Below are positions 8,564-18,469 of a stretch of 64,000 bases of DNA, one piece after another. The position numbers were made by a program, and so were the translations under genes. The notes beneath the pieces were generated by a model. That model was given only the letters and a program-made list of their open reading frames with translations, did no database searches and was not told the DNA's origin. Within the stretch, counting starts at the first letter, position 1; each line of letters opens with the position of its first letter. Origin of the DNA: Vibrio toranzoniae (lineage in GTDB: Bacteria > Pseudomonadota > Gammaproteobacteria > Enterobacterales > Vibrionaceae); assembly GCF_024347655.1 (NCBI RefSeq), contig NZ_AP025514.1, positions 992,001-1,056,000 on the forward strand, in the 5' to 3' direction.

Positions 8564-9466
8564 ATGTTGAATAAAAAAGAAAATTTAGAAGCGATCGAAA
8601 ACTTCTCTGAGAGTTTGGAAATTGAAGGTCGTAGCTTATGGCAGGATGCACGTATTCGTTTTATGCGAAATAAAGCCGCAATGATCAGTCTGTTCATTCT
8701 AACGATTATGGTGCTATCGGTAATCTTTTTACCGATGCTGGCACAGCATGCTTACGATGACACTGATTGGTACGCAATGCACGTAGGTCCAAATGCTGAT
8801 CACTGGTTTGGTACCGACAGCTTAGGTCGTGACCTATATGTTCGTACGATGATTGGTGGCCGTATCTCTCTTATGGTGGGTGTGATGGGCGCATTCGTAG
8901 CGGTACTGATCGGTACGCTTTACGGTGCTGCTTCAGGCTTCATTGGTGGTCGTACTGACCGAGTGATGATGCGTATCCTAGAGATCTTATACGCGGTGCC
9001 ATTCATGTTCCTAGTGATCGTATTGGTAACGTTCTTTGGCCGTAATATTGTACTTATCTTTGTTGCTATCGGCGCGATTGCTTGGCTCGACATGGCGCGT
9101 ATTGTACGTGGCCAAACATTGAGTTTACGCAGTAAAGAGTTCATTGAAGCTGCGCACGTATGTGGTGTCAGCAAATGGAAAATCATTACACGTCATATCG
9201 TACCGAACGTATTGGGTATTGTTGCGGTTTACTCAACGCTACTGATTCCAAGCATGATCCTTACAGAATCATTCTTATCTTTCCTTGGTCTTGGGGTTCA
9301 AGAGCCTATGACAAGTTGGGGCGCGCTGTTACAAGAAGGTTCGCAAACAATGGAAGTTGCTATTTGGCAACTGGCATTCCCTGCGGCATTCATGGTAGTC
9401 ACGTTGTTCTGCTTTAACTACGTAGGTGATGGTCTGCGCGATGCGCTTGATCCAAAAGACAGATAA
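8564..9466 (+). CDS. oppC: Oligopeptide ABC transporter permease OppC
   Basis: 300-residue partner permease. A cytoplasmic N-tail (LENFSE-like segment EAIENFSESLEIEGRSLWQD) precedes about six membrane helices; the EAA loop is EAAHVCGVSKWKIITRHIVP. It ends GDGLRDALDPKDR as in E. coli OppC. I chose the ATG at 8564 because gggacg lies about 7 bases upstream; the in-frame ATG at 8558 would be almost on top of that ribosome site. It is 15 bases downstream of oppB. Confidence 0.95.
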   Translation: MLNKKENLEAIENFSESLEIEGRSLWQDARIRFMRNKAAMISLFILTIMVLSVIFLPMLAQHAYDDTDWYAMHVGPNADHWFGTDSLGRDLYVRTMIGGRISLMVGVMGAFVAVLIGTLYGAASGFIGGRTDRVMMRILEILYAVPFMFLVIVLVTFFGRNIVLIFVAIGAIAWLDMARIVRGQTLSLRSKEFIEAAHVCGVSKWKIITRHIVPNVLGIVAVYSTLLIPSMILTESFLSFLGLGVQEPMTSWGALLQEGSQTMEVAIWQLAFPAAFMVVTLFCFNYVGDGLRDALDPKDR

Positions 9467-9508
9467 CGAAATAGCAATCAAAAGCTATAAAAGATTAAGG
9501 AAGCAATA

Positions 9509-10480
9509 ATGAGCTTATTAGATGTCAAAGATCTGCGCGTCGAATTTACCACTCAAGATGGTATTGTCACTGCAGTAAATGATCTGAATTTCTCACTCAA
9601 CCAAGGCGAAACGCTAGGTATCGTGGGTGAGTCAGGTTCGGGTAAATCTCAAACGGTATTTGCACTGATGGGACTGCTGGCGAAGAACGGCATCATCTCA
9701 GGCAGTGCAAAGTTTGAAGGCAATGAAATTCTCAATCTGCCAGAGAAAGAACTTAACAAGGTTCGCGCCGAACAGATCGCAATGATCTTTCAAGATCCAA
9801 TGACCTCACTGAACCCTTACATGAAAGTAAGTGATCAGTTGATGGAAGTACTTATGCTGCATAAAGGCGTGGGTAAAGCCGAAGCGTTTGAAGAATCAGT
9901 ACGCATGCTTGAAGCGGTGAAAATCCCTGAAGCTCGCAAGCGTATTACTATGTATCCGCATGAGTTCTCTGGCGGTATGCGTCAGCGTGTGATGATTGCA
10001 ATGGCGTTATTGTGTCGTCCAAAACTACTGATTGCTGATGAACCAACAACCGCTTTGGATGTAACTATTCAAGCGCAAATCATGGAATTGCTGAACGAAT
10101 TGAAAGATGAGTTTAATACGGCAATTATCATGATTACCCATGATTTGGGGGTGGTTGCGGGTTCTTGTGAAAAAGTACTTGTGATGTACGCCGGTCGTAC
10201 CATGGAATACGGTACGGTTGATGAAATTTTCTACGAGCCAAGCCACCCATACGCCGAAGGCTTACTGAAAGCGATTCCTCGTTTGGATACCGAAGGTGAA
10301 ATTCTACCGACGATTCCAGGTAACCCTCCTAACTTACTTCGCCTGCCTACAGGTTGTCCTTATCAGGATCGTTGTCACCGTGTAATGGACCGTTGTAAGC
10401 AAGAAGCACCAATTTTGCAGCCATTTGCAAAAGATCGTCAGCGTGCTTGTTTTTCTGATTGGGAGACTTGGACAAAATGA
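9509..10480 (+). CDS. oppD: Oligopeptide ABC transporter ATPase OppD
   Basis: 323-residue ATPase. Walker A GESGSGKSQ, Q-loop MIFQDPMTSLNP, signature FSGGMRQRV, Walker B LLIADEPTTALD and the switch histidine ITHDLGVV are all present. The C-terminal oligopeptide/dipeptide extension includes CPYQDRCHRVMDRCKQEAP, the cysteines of which bind an iron-sulfur cluster in related transporters. Ribosome site aaggaag. Its stop overlaps the oppF start (ATGA). Confidence 0.96.
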   Translation: MSLLDVKDLRVEFTTQDGIVTAVNDLNFSLNQGETLGIVGESGSGKSQTVFALMGLLAKNGIISGSAKFEGNEILNLPEKELNKVRAEQIAMIFQDPMTSLNPYMKVSDQLMEVLMLHKGVGKAEAFEESVRMLEAVKIPEARKRITMYPHEFSGGMRQRVMIAMALLCRPKLLIADEPTTALDVTIQAQIMELLNELKDEFNTAIIMITHDLGVVAGSCEKVLVMYAGRTMEYGTVDEIFYEPSHPYAEGLLKAIPRLDTEGEILPTIPGNPPNLLRLPTGCPYQDRCHRVMDRCKQEAPILQPFAKDRQRACFSDWETWTK

Positions 10481-11463
10481 GTAAAGAATTACTATTAGAT
10501 ATTAAAGACCTGAAAGTTCACTTTAGCATCGCGGCTAAGTCAGCTTGGCCATGGGCGAAACCATCAAATCTTAAAGCGGTTGATGGTGTAGATGTTCATC
10601 TTTACGAAGGTGAAACGCTGGGCGTAGTCGGTGAGTCAGGTTGTGGAAAATCAACGTTTGCACGCGCTATTATCGGATTGGTTGAAGCAACTGACGGTCA
10701 AGTAATGTGGTTAGGTCAAGACTTAACTAAGATGCAAGAAGTGAAGCGTCGTGAGACTCGTAAAGAAATTCAGATGATCTTCCAAGATCCGCTAGCGTCG
10801 CTGAACCCACGTATGTCAGTAGGCGACATTATTGCCGAGCCTCTACAAACTTTCTATCCAGAGCTTTCTAAACAGGAAGTGAAGGACAGAGTTAAAGAGA
10901 TGATGGCAAAGGTTGGTCTGCTGCCAAACGTAATCAACCGTTATCCGCATGAATTCTCTGGTGGTCAATGTCAGCGTATCGGTATTGCGCGTGCGCTTAT
11001 TCTGAAGCCTAAGATGATCATCTGTGATGAACCTGTTTCAGCATTGGATGTGTCTATCCAAGCTCAAGTCGTAAATCTTCTTATGGAACTACAGAAAGAG
11101 TTAGGTTTGTCTTTGGTATTCATCGCACATGATTTGTCAGTGGTTAAACACATCTCTGACCGCGTGTTGGTGATGTATTTGGGTAATGCGGTAGAGCTGG
11201 GTGAATCGGATGCTTTATTCGCTGACCCCAAGCACCCGTACACCAAAGCCCTGATGTCTGCAGTTCCGATTCCAGATCCTCGCTTAGAGCGCAGCAAAAC
11301 GATCCAGATGTTGGAAGGTGATTTACCATCGCCAATCAACCCGCCATCGGGTTGTGTGTTCCGTACTCGTTGCCCACAAGCAACCGAGATCTGCGCACAG
11401 ACCAAGCCAACCATTCAAGGTAATGACGTACACGCAGTCTCTTGCTTGCATGTACAAGTCTAG
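10477..11463 (+). CDS. oppF: Oligopeptide ABC transporter ATPase OppF
   Basis: 328-residue ATPase paired with OppD. Walker A GESGCGKSTFA, MIFQDPLASLNPRMSVGD, signature FSGGQCQRIGIARAL, Walker B IICDEPVSALDVS and IAHDLSVVKHIS are intact, and the C-terminal CVFRTRCPQATEICAQ cysteine cluster is present. The start is the ATG at 10477 (MSKELLLDIKDLKV), overlapping the oppD stop by four bases; the upstream in-frame ATG at 10459 lies within oppD without a ribosome site. The transcript's 3'UTR appears to encode an OppZ-like RNA. Confidence 0.96.
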   Translation: MSKELLLDIKDLKVHFSIAAKSAWPWAKPSNLKAVDGVDVHLYEGETLGVVGESGCGKSTFARAIIGLVEATDGQVMWLGQDLTKMQEVKRRETRKEIQMIFQDPLASLNPRMSVGDIIAEPLQTFYPELSKQEVKDRVKEMMAKVGLLPNVINRYPHEFSGGQCQRIGIARALILKPKMIICDEPVSALDVSIQAQVVNLLMELQKELGLSLVFIAHDLSVVKHISDRVLVMYLGNAVELGESDALFADPKHPYTKALMSAVPIPDPRLERSKTIQMLEGDLPSPINPPSGCVFRTRCPQATEICAQTKPTIQGNDVHAVSCLHVQV

Positions 11464-11465
11464 AA

Positions 11466-11531
11466 CCTATTGATATCGGTTCAGCCTGTGACAGGCTTAA
11501 GCGCAACTTATTGATGAGTTGCGCTTTTTTT
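11466..11531 (+). ncRNA. oppZ: OppZ-like 3'UTR-derived small RNA
   Basis: The oppF 3'UTR is a short leader plus a strong terminator, about 65 bases in all. In V. cholerae an RNase E-released RNA, OppZ, comes from this very place and represses oppBCDF by pairing at oppB. Here ttcagcctgtgaca (11480-11493) is complementary, with one mismatch, to the oppB leader at 7603-7616, supporting conservation of the loop. The 5' end by cleavage is not visible in sequence and is set approximately. Confidence 0.72.
11499..11531 (+). terminator. Intrinsic terminator of oppABCDF
   Basis: Perfect 10-bp stem aagcgcaact/agttgcgctt, eight-base loop, long T-run. It would form the 3' end of the OppZ-like RNA and the U-tail needed for Hfq binding. 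Confidence 0.93.
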
Positions 11532-11646
11532 GTATCTGAACAAACCTCCTTCAAATAATTCGAACAACTAAGCCAACTTATTCTAGTTTTGAAAAAATGG
11601 GCCTTTTTTATACTAGAGAAAAGATTTGCAAGGCAGAGGTTTAGAT

Positions 11647-12585
11647 ATGGGCAAGTTAGTTGAAGGTGTTTGGCACGATGTGTGGTACGACACCAAAGAA
11701 AACGGCGGTAAGTTCGTTCGTGAAGACGCAGGCTTTCGTCACTGGGTAGAGAATAAGCCGGACGCACAGTTTCAACCGGAAAGCGGCCGTTATCACTTAT
11801 ACGTATCATTGGCTTGTCCCTGGGCGCATCGCACTCTGATCTTCCGTGAGCTGAAAGGCCTAACCGATCATGTTGATGTGACGGTGGTTTGCCCTGATAT
11901 GATGAGCGAAGGGTGGCAAATGGGGTTACCGGAACCTCTTTTCGGCCACACTCGTATGCACCAAATCTACACCCAAGCCAAACCGGACTATTCAGGAAGA
12001 GTAACAGTACCTGTTTTATGGGATAAGAAAACCAACACTATCGTGAGTAACGAGTCGTCTGAAATCATCCGAATGTTTAACTCAGAATTTAACGAGTTAA
12101 CAGGCAACACGGATGATTACTATCCGTGGGAATTGGCGAGCAAGATTGATGAGTGGAACGATTATATCTATCCGAACATTAATAACGGCGTTTATCGTAC
12201 CGGCTTTGCGACAACACAAGAAGCCTATGAAGAAGCGTATGACGCCTTATTTGAAGCGTTAGATAAAGTTGATGCTCATCTTAGCGAACACCGTTATCTG
12301 GCGGGTAATAAGATTACAGAAGCGGATTGGAGATTGTTTACCACTCTAGTTCGATTCGACGCAGTGTATGTGGGTCACTTCAAGTGTAACAAGCAGCGAA
12401 TAGCGGATTACGCTAATATTCAGGGCTACCTGAAAGAGCTGTTTCAGGTCGAAGGTATTAAAGAAACAACTGATTTTTACCACATCAAACGTCACTATTA
12501 TTACAGCCACACAGGTATTAACCCAACCCAAGTTGTGCCGAAAGGGCCTGCACTTGATTTAGAATCGGCCCATGGACGAGGTTAG
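11647..12585 (+). CDS. yqjG: Glutathionyl-hydroquinone reductase (Xi-class GST, YqjG family)
   Basis: 312-residue cytosolic enzyme. The catalytic cysteine is in SLACPWAHRTLIFREL, the CPWAH motif of the Xi class, and GRVTVPVLWDKKTNTIVSNESSEIIRM is the glutathione-binding part of the thioredoxin fold. The C-terminal helical domain carries EHRYLAGNKITEADWRLFTTLVRFD. Family members reduce glutathionyl-hydroquinones with glutathione. The start is the ATG at 11647 (MGKLVEGVWHDVWYD) after an aggcagagg ribosome site; the in-frame TTG at 11626 is not needed. It forms a single-gene unit between terminators. Confidence 0.93.
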   Translation: MGKLVEGVWHDVWYDTKENGGKFVREDAGFRHWVENKPDAQFQPESGRYHLYVSLACPWAHRTLIFRELKGLTDHVDVTVVCPDMMSEGWQMGLPEPLFGHTRMHQIYTQAKPDYSGRVTVPVLWDKKTNTIVSNESSEIIRMFNSEFNELTGNTDDYYPWELASKIDEWNDYIYPNINNGVYRTGFATTQEAYEEAYDALFEALDKVDAHLSEHRYLAGNKITEADWRLFTTLVRFDAVYVGHFKCNKQRIADYANIQGYLKELFQVEGIKETTDFYHIKRHYYYSHTGINPTQVVPKGPALDLESAHGRG

Positions 12586-12626
12586 ATTAATCTTAAGAGT
12601 ATCAAATAACCTCAAGCATTAGACAT

Positions 12627-12658
12627 AAAAAAACCCTAGATAAGAATCTAGGGTTTTT
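12627..12658. terminator. Bidirectional terminator between yqjG and pta
   Basis: Perfect 12-bp stem aaaaaccctaga/tctagggttttt, six-base loop. It serves both convergent units. Confidence 0.92.
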
Positions 12659-12677
12659 GCTTTCTACAAAAGAAAAA

Positions 12678-14843
12678 TTAGTTAATTACTTTTTCTTCAG
12701 CTTGAGCTGCTTGATCTGCTTGGATAGCCGTTAGAGCTACGGTGTAAACGATGTCGTCTACTAGAGCGCCACGAGACAAGTCATTTACTGGCTTGCGCAT
12801 ACCTTGAAGCATTGGACCGATAGACACTAGGTCTGCTGAACGCTGTACCGCTTTGTAAGTCGTGTTACCCGTGTTTAGGTCTGGGAATACGAATACTGTC
12901 GCTTTACCTGCAACTGGAGAGTTAGGCGCTTTAGAAGCAGCAACGTTTTCCATGATAGCGGCATCGTACTGTAGAGGGCCGTCAATCACTAGATCAGGAC
13001 GTTTCTCTTGAGCAAGTTTGGTTGCTTCACGTACTTTATCTACATCTGCACCTTTACCAGATTCACCAGTAGAGTAAGAGATCATAGCAACGCGTGGGTC
13101 GATACCGAATGCCGCAGCAGAATCTGCAGATTGGATAGCGATTTCAGCAAGTTGTTCCGCTGTTGGATCTGGGTTGATCGCACAGTCACCGTATACAAGC
13201 ACTTGATCAGGCAGAAGCATGAAGAAGATTGAAGATACGATAGAAGCATCAGGAGCCGTCTTGATGATCTGGAACGGAGGAACAATAGTGTTCGCCGTTG
13301 TGTGAACAGCACCAGAAACTAGACCGTCAACTTCACCCGCTTCGAGCATCATAGTGCCTAGGAATACAGAATCGTTTAGCTTTTCGCGAGCGACGACTTC
13401 AGTCATTCCTTTAGCGCCACGAAGTTCTACTAGACGAGCAACGTAGTTTTCGCGAACTGATGCAGAATCAATGATCTCAACGCCAGCGCCAAGCTCAACA
13501 CCTTGCTGTGCAGCAACACGACGAATTTCTTCTGGGTTACCAAGAAGTACACACGTTGCGATACCGCGCTCAGCACAAATAGCCGCAGCTTTCACTGTAC
13601 GTGGCTCATCACCTTCAGGAAGAACGATACGCTTAGCCGCTTTACGAGCGAATTCAGTTAGCTGGTAACGGAATGCTGGTGGGCTTAGACGACGAATACC
13701 TTGAGTTCCTTCAGATAGAGAATCAATCCAAGGGCCATCAATGTGGCTAGCAACGTGATCGTTAACGAACTCGATACGCTCTTTATCGTCCGCAGGAACT
13801 TCTAGGTTGAAGCTTTGTAGGTTTAGAGACGTCTGCCAAGTGTTACCTTGAGCTTTGAAGATCGGCAAGCCTGAAGCAAATGCTGGTGCACAAAGTTTAG
13901 CAATGCTTTCTGGGATGTCGTAACCGCCAGTCAGCAAAATTGCACCAATTTCAACACCGTTTTTCGCAGCAAGTGCCGCAGCAACGATAACGTCAGGACG
14001 GTCTGCAGAGGTTACTAGCAGTGAACCTGGCTTAAAGTGCTCAATCATGTGCGGTAGAGAACGTGCACAGAAAGTGATGCTCTTAATACGACGTTTAGAG
14101 ATCTCACCTTCATTAACGATTTCAGCGTTAAGGTGCTTAGCCATATCAACCGCACGAGTTGCGATTAGGTCGATGCTCCATGGCACGCAGCCAAGAACAC
14201 GGATAGGACTAGAGTTGAAGATTTGCATGACTTCAAGATTCGCTTGTTGAGCGCTATCTGCATCATCGAAGATTTCAGAAAGGTCAGGACGAGTACGGCC
14301 AGCTTCATCAACAGGAGCGTTAAGCTTGTTGATGATGACACCTTTAATACTCTTGTTCTTAGTACCGCCGAAGTTAGAACATGCAACTTCGATACGCTCT
14401 TTAAGTTGCGTAGGGTTGTCAGTACCAGGAGTCGCAACGAATACGATCTCCGCGCCAAGTGTCTTCGCGATTTCTGCGTTTACTTGGTTTGCAAATGGGT
14501 GCTTACGAGTTGGAACTAGGCCTTCAATAAGCGTGACTTCTGCGTCTTTGTTGATCTTGTTGTATTGTTCAACAACAGACTCAAGAAGTTCGTCCATTTT
14601 TTCGCTACCGATCAAAGCTTCAGCTTTAGTCATCGCGATCGGCTCACCAATCTTAATGTCGCTGTTTACGCTGATAATAGTAGACGTTAGATCGGGTTGA
14701 TCACCACCGCTACGAGGTTGAGCAATTGGCTTGTAGAAAGAAACACTTACGCCCTTGCGCTCCATAGCGCGAAGAACACCCATGCTAACACTAGTAAGAC
14801 CAACACCAGCGCTTGTAGGGATAAGCATAATAGTACGTGACAT
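12678..14843 (-). CDS. pta: Phosphate acetyltransferase Pta
   Basis: 721-residue long-form Pta, interconverting acetyl-CoA and acetyl phosphate. The N-terminal domain is the BioD-like P-loop-type fold ([20 protein letters not shown]), followed by the DRTGG-type middle region ([19 protein letters not shown]) and the catalytic PTA_PTB domain (about residues 390-710) with [44 protein letters not shown] and [16 protein letters not shown]. The length is close to the 714 of E. coli. It is downstream of ackA on the same strand, separated by 147 bases with two hairpins. Acetyl phosphate made here can also feed response regulators. Confidence 0.97.
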   Translation of the reverse strand: MSRTIMLIPTSAGVGLTSVSMGVLRAMERKGVSVSFYKPIAQPRSGGDQPDLTSTIISVNSDIKIGEPIAMTKAEALIGSEKMDELLESVVEQYNKINKDAEVTLIEGLVPTRKHPFANQVNAEIAKTLGAEIVFVATPGTDNPTQLKERIEVACSNFGGTKNKSIKGVIINKLNAPVDEAGRTRPDLSEIFDDADSAQQANLEVMQIFNSSPIRVLGCVPWSIDLIATRAVDMAKHLNAEIVNEGEISKRRIKSITFCARSLPHMIEHFKPGSLLVTSADRPDVIVAAALAAKNGVEIGAILLTGGYDIPESIAKLCAPAFASGLPIFKAQGNTWQTSLNLQSFNLEVPADDKERIEFVNDHVASHIDGPWIDSLSEGTQGIRRLSPPAFRYQLTEFARKAAKRIVLPEGDEPRTVKAAAICAERGIATCVLLGNPEEIRRVAAQQGVELGAGVEIIDSASVRENYVARLVELRGAKGMTEVVAREKLNDSVFLGTMMLEAGEVDGLVSGAVHTTANTIVPPFQIIKTAPDASIVSSIFFMLLPDQVLVYGDCAINPDPTAEQLAEIAIQSADSAAAFGIDPRVAMISYSTGESGKGADVDKVREATKLAQEKRPDLVIDGPLQYDAAIMENVAASKAPNSPVAGKATVFVFPDLNTGNTTYKAVQRSADLVSIGPMLQGMRKPVNDLSRGALVDDIVYTVALTAIQADQAAQAEEKVIN

Positions 14844-14870
14844 TGACGAACACCTTTGACTATTGGAAAT

Positions 14871-14931
14871 AAAAAAAGCTCAACGGCTATCCCCACCGAT
14901 ATTTAAATTGGGGTAGGAATAGAAGTTGAGC
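14871..14931 (-). terminator. Terminator-like hairpin between ackA and pta
   Basis: On the minus strand, gctcaac...gttgagc (outer 7-bp stem) encloses a second tacccca/tggggata stem and is followed by seven T. It lies only about 30 bases before the pta start, so it would end or attenuate transcripts coming from ackA. A second hairpin, ctgactag/ctagtcag (14954-14981), lies immediately after the ackA stop and is followed by cttttc on the minus strand. Confidence 0.75.
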
Positions 14932-14990
14932 CCCATTTTCTTAGTATGAAAAGCTGACTAGCTTCAAGTGAAACTAGTCAGAAAAATCAA

Positions 14991-16187
14991 TTAAAGACCT
15001 GCTAGTTCCGCAGTGTCTTCAGCAATGACTAGCTCTTCGTTAGTTGAGATAACCATTGCAGGGATGCGGCTGTTAGCTGTAGTGATAGTACCTTCGCCGC
15101 CGAAACGAGCTTTAAGGTTAGCTTCGCTGTCAACTTCGATGCCGAAGATGCCTAGGCGGTTAAGCACCATTTCACGGATTGGACCAGAGTTCTCGCCGAT
15201 GCCGCCAGTGAAAGTGATTGCGTCTAGACGACCTTCTAGAGTTGCAGTGTAACCAGCAACGTACTTAGCTAGACGGTGACAGAACACGTCCATTGCACGA
15301 GTTGCTTCTTCTTTCTCACCGTAGTTGTCTTCAACGAAACGACAGTCAGAAGTCACTTCAGTCAAACCAGCAAGACCAGACTCTTTAGTTAGCATGTTGT
15401 TGATTTCTTCAACAGAGTAACCAAGAGCGTCGTGTAGGTGGAAGATGATCGCAGGATCTAGGTCACCACAACGAGTACCCATTACAAGGCCTTCAAGAGG
15501 AGTAAGACCCATAGACGTATCTACAGATTGACCGTTCTTGATAGCGCATACAGAAGCGCCGTTACCTAGGTGACAGTTGATGATGTTAACTTCTTCAACT
15601 GGCTTGTTTAGTAGGCCTGCAACTTCACGAGTGATGAATAGGTGAGAAGTACCGTGCATGCCGTAACGACGGATACCGTGCTCTTTGTATAGGTTGTACG
15701 GTAGAGCGTATAGGTAAGACTCAGAAGGCATTGTTTGGTGGAACGCAGTGTCAAATACAGCAACGTTCTTAAGGCCAGGGAAGTTCTGTTGAGCCGCTTC
15801 GATACCGATAAGGTGAGCAGGGTTATGAAGAGGTGCGAAAGTCGCAGCGTCTTGAATACCTTTAAGAACTTCATCAGTGATAAGGGCAGAAGAAGTAAAT
15901 TGCTCGCCACCGTGTACGATACGGTGACCGATAGCGCCAAGGTTAGCTTTAAGCTCAGGCTTAGAAGCAAGAATAGTTTCTACCATGAAAGATAGTGCTT
16001 CTACGTGAGCTGCGCCCGCGCCTAGTTGTGCTTCGTGCTTGCCATCAAGTTTCCACTTCATACGAGCTTCTGGAAGACCTAGACACTCAGCAAGACCAGT
16101 GAGGTGCTCCGCACCTGTTTCTGCATCAACCACAGCGAATTTAAGAGAAGAACTACCACAGTTTAAAACTAAAACTAGCTTAGACAT
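14991..16187 (-). CDS. ackA: Acetate kinase AckA
   Basis: 398 residues; interconverts acetyl phosphate plus ADP with acetate plus ATP. ASKHA-fold motifs are complete: [68 protein letters not shown] region [13 protein letters not shown] and [16 protein letters not shown] ribosome site caggtag precedes the ATG. It is the promoter-proximal gene of ackA-pta and is divergent from yfbV, the same arrangement as in E. coli. Confidence 0.97.
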   Translation of the reverse strand: MSKLVLVLNCGSSSLKFAVVDAETGAEHLTGLAECLGLPEARMKWKLDGKHEAQLGAGAAHVEALSFMVETILASKPELKANLGAIGHRIVHGGEQFTSSALITDEVLKGIQDAATFAPLHNPAHLIGIEAAQQNFPGLKNVAVFDTAFHQTMPSESYLYALPYNLYKEHGIRRYGMHGTSHLFITREVAGLLNKPVEEVNIINCHLGNGASVCAIKNGQSVDTSMGLTPLEGLVMGTRCGDLDPAIIFHLHDALGYSVEEINNMLTKESGLAGLTEVTSDCRFVEDNYGEKEEATRAMDVFCHRLAKYVAGYTATLEGRLDAITFTGGIGENSGPIREMVLNRLGIFGIEVDSEANLKARFGGEGTITTANSRIPAMVISTNEELVIAEDTAELAGL

Positions 16188-16529
16188 TAATGACTACCTG
16201 TTAATTTTTCTGATCGAAATCAGTTAAGGATGAAAATTAATCTCAAGAATAGACGAAGCACGTGGGCTTGCGTACTAACCTTGGTCAAAAAAACGTTAAT
16301 TTCCGTATAAAGTGAAAGCGCACTTTTTCAAAAAAGAGGCTTGAGCATTCCTTGCAGAAGTCTTCTCAAAGTTGCTTAAATTGTAAATAAGGGCAACAAT
16401 GAGATTGAGGTCTGCAAATAATAGCGATATTGTGCAAATATAACAAAAAAATTTGAAATAATATTATTTTTCGTCAAATTCTTGTGTTTTTAGTTGATGA
16501 TTTCAACTTTTTTTTAGTGGGAGACTCAT
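16188..16529. other. Divergent promoter region ackA / yfbV
   Basis: 342 bases, strongly AT-rich near yfbV, with no ORF worth calling. It must contain both promoters. I could not recognise a specific operator with confidence. Confidence 0.6.
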
Positions 16530-16982
16530 ATGAGCAATAGAGTTGGTTTAACGAGCAGTTTAAAAGATGGCCAAAAATACATGGATCTTTGGCCTGTCCG
16601 AAAAGAGTTAAACGCTATTTTCCCAGAGCAACGCATCATTAAAGCGACGCGCTTTGGTGTAAAAGTGATGCCCGCGATAGCTGCTATCAGCGTTCTGACG
16701 CAAATGGTCTTTAATAATAACCAAGCGATACCGCAAGCAGTGGTTATGGCTTTGTTTGCTATTAGTTTACCGCTTCAAGGTATGTGGTGGTTAGGCAATC
16801 GCTCAAACACTCAACTCCCGCCAGCGTTAGTATCGTGGTATCGCGAACTGCACGAGAAGATCACTGAAACGGGTTTTGCTTTAGAGCCAATGAAGCCACG
16901 CCCTCGCTATAAAGAATTGGCGATCATTTTGAATCGTGCATTCCGCCAGTTAGATAAATCGTCAATGGAACGCTGGTTCTAA
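16530..16982 (+). CDS. yfbV: UPF0208 membrane protein YfbV
   Basis: 150-residue inner-membrane protein with two transmembrane segments (about residues 46-64, [17 protein letters not shown], and 69-90, [20 protein letters not shown]). The N-terminal block [18 protein letters not shown] and the segment [20 protein letters not shown] are typical of UPF0208. Function unknown in general; E. coli YfbV has been linked to keeping the Ter macrodomain insulated from its flanks. The divergent position from ackA is conserved. Ribosome site gggaga. Confidence 0.92.
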   Translation: MSNRVGLTSSLKDGQKYMDLWPVRKELNAIFPEQRIIKATRFGVKVMPAIAAISVLTQMVFNNNQAIPQAVVMALFAISLPLQGMWWLGNRSNTQLPPALVSWYRELHEKITETGFALEPMKPRPRYKELAIILNRAFRQLDKSSMERWF

Positions 16983-17006
16983 CAATACCTCATCGATCCC
17001 TATCGT

Positions 17007-17043
17007 CTGAGAACGGCTACACATCGTGGTGGCTTGTTCTCAG
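17007..17043 (+). other. Hairpin after yfbV
   Basis: Perfect 8-bp stem ctgagaac/gttctcag with a 21-base loop, 25 bases after yfbV. There is no T-run, so it is not a clear intrinsic terminator; it could be a 3' stabiliser. Confidence 0.4.
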
Positions 17044-17249
17044 ATGTTGTGCATTTACTTGTGCTCACCTAGTTTGTTATCTACTGATTCATCCCGACCA
17101 ATTTTTCTCACATAATTCGAACTTTGTTGTGTTTCTGTTAGATATCACTTCAAGTTATTAATGGTTGTTATTAATACTATCAGTAGTGGGTGTGATATTA
17201 TTCTCTTAGATCGAACAATAACAACGAGATCTTGATGAAGGAAGTATTG

Positions 17250-18215
17250 ATGGTTTCGGGAAAAAAAATATCAACGGCTGCTTTGAGTGGTTTTCTGTTG
17301 CTATGGACTGGCAGCGTGATGGCAAATATCGCCAAAGTATCAGTATCGCAAGTGGTAGACCATCCTGATTTAAACGCGACACGTTTAGGATTGATTGAAG
17401 GGCTACGAGCTAACGGTTTTGAATCCGGTAAAAACTTAGAGTTTTCCTATGAGGTGGCTGATGGAAATCCAGCGCAAGCTGCGAAAATAGCTAGGAAGCT
17501 AGTCAGTGAAAATCCTCATGTGTTAGTCGGCATCGCGACACCTACCTCTCAGGCTCTGGTCTCGGCAACACGATCCATTCCTATTGTGTTTACAGCGGTG
17601 ACAGATCCAATCGGGGCAAGGCTTGTAAAACAGTTGGAAAAACCGGGTCGAAATGTCACTGGCCTTTCTGACTTATCACCGATCTCTCAACATGTATCGT
17701 TAATTAGAGAACTTTTTCCTCAGGCAAGTTCAATTGGTGTCGTTTATAACCCGGCAGAAGCTAATGCGGTTGCTTTAATTGGACTATTGAGAAAGGCTAC
17801 GCGAGACTTTGGTTTCACTCTCCTCACTGAAAAAGCATTGAGCGTTGAAGACGTAGAAGCAAAAGCAAAATCTGTGGCTAGGAAGTCTGATGTTATCTAC
17901 GCCTTAACGGACAATACCGTCGCAAGCGGCATGGAAGGTCTTATCAAAGCGGCGAATCGAGCAGGGACGCCAGTGGTTGCAGGGGCGACGTCTTATGTTG
18001 GGCAGGGAGCTATTGCAGGTTTAGGTCTAGATTATTATGACGTTGGAGTGAAAACCGCTGACTATGTCGTAGAGATTCTGAATGGACAAAAACCTGGAAA
18101 GTTGAGTGTCAAAACTGCCCAGAGCTCTCAACTCGTTGTCAATTTGAACGCGGCTCGTAAGCTCGGCGTGACATTGCCTCGGTCTGTGATTGAGCGCGCG
18201 GTCGTTAGCCGATAA
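17250..18215 (+). CDS. Orphan ABC transporter substrate-binding protein (ABC_sub_bind family)
   Basis: 321-residue secreted protein. A signal peptide is clear (MVSGKKISTAALSGFLLLWT, cleavage after VMA). The body resembles the ABC_sub_bind family (TrpX-like): LGLIEGLRANGFESGKNLEF, AKIARKLVSENPHVLVGIAT, IPIVFTAVTDPIGA, VGVVYNPAEANA-like SIGVVYNPAEANAV and GLDYYDVGVKTADYVVEIL. I chose the ATG at 17250, with aaggaag 5 bases upstream, over TTG 17232 or ATG 17235. No permease or ATPase lies beside it; instead a Cache-GGDEF cyclase follows, so it may feed ligand to that sensor rather than to a transporter. The ligand is unknown. Confidence 0.85.
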   Translation: MVSGKKISTAALSGFLLLWTGSVMANIAKVSVSQVVDHPDLNATRLGLIEGLRANGFESGKNLEFSYEVADGNPAQAAKIARKLVSENPHVLVGIATPTSQALVSATRSIPIVFTAVTDPIGARLVKQLEKPGRNVTGLSDLSPISQHVSLIRELFPQASSIGVVYNPAEANAVALIGLLRKATRDFGFTLLTEKALSVEDVEAKAKSVARKSDVIYALTDNTVASGMEGLIKAANRAGTPVVAGATSYVGQGAIAGLGLDYYDVGVKTADYVVEILNGQKPGKLSVKTAQSSQLVVNLNAARKLGVTLPRSVIERAVVSR

Positions 18216-18469
18216 ACCTCTTTAGGTCTTAATTGACGGACGATCTATCAGTTACTTTGTTAACAGAGCTTGAATAAGTTTTTAATGATTCAAACTTAAT
18301 CACATTGATATCAAACAGCGTTCTTTTTTTATTAGTTTGTGAATAGTTAGCTCACCGTTAGGCCTGCTGTTAATATCAATTTACATTATTTTATATCGAG
18401 AGGGTTGTGGGTTAGTGTAATAATATTAATGGTATAAATGAAAGAAGCTAAACGCTAAGAGCAAATTAT

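Noticed and set aside
18340..18358. CRP-like tgtga...tcacc upstream of the GGDEF gene
   Set aside because: Spacing between half-sites is 9, not 6.
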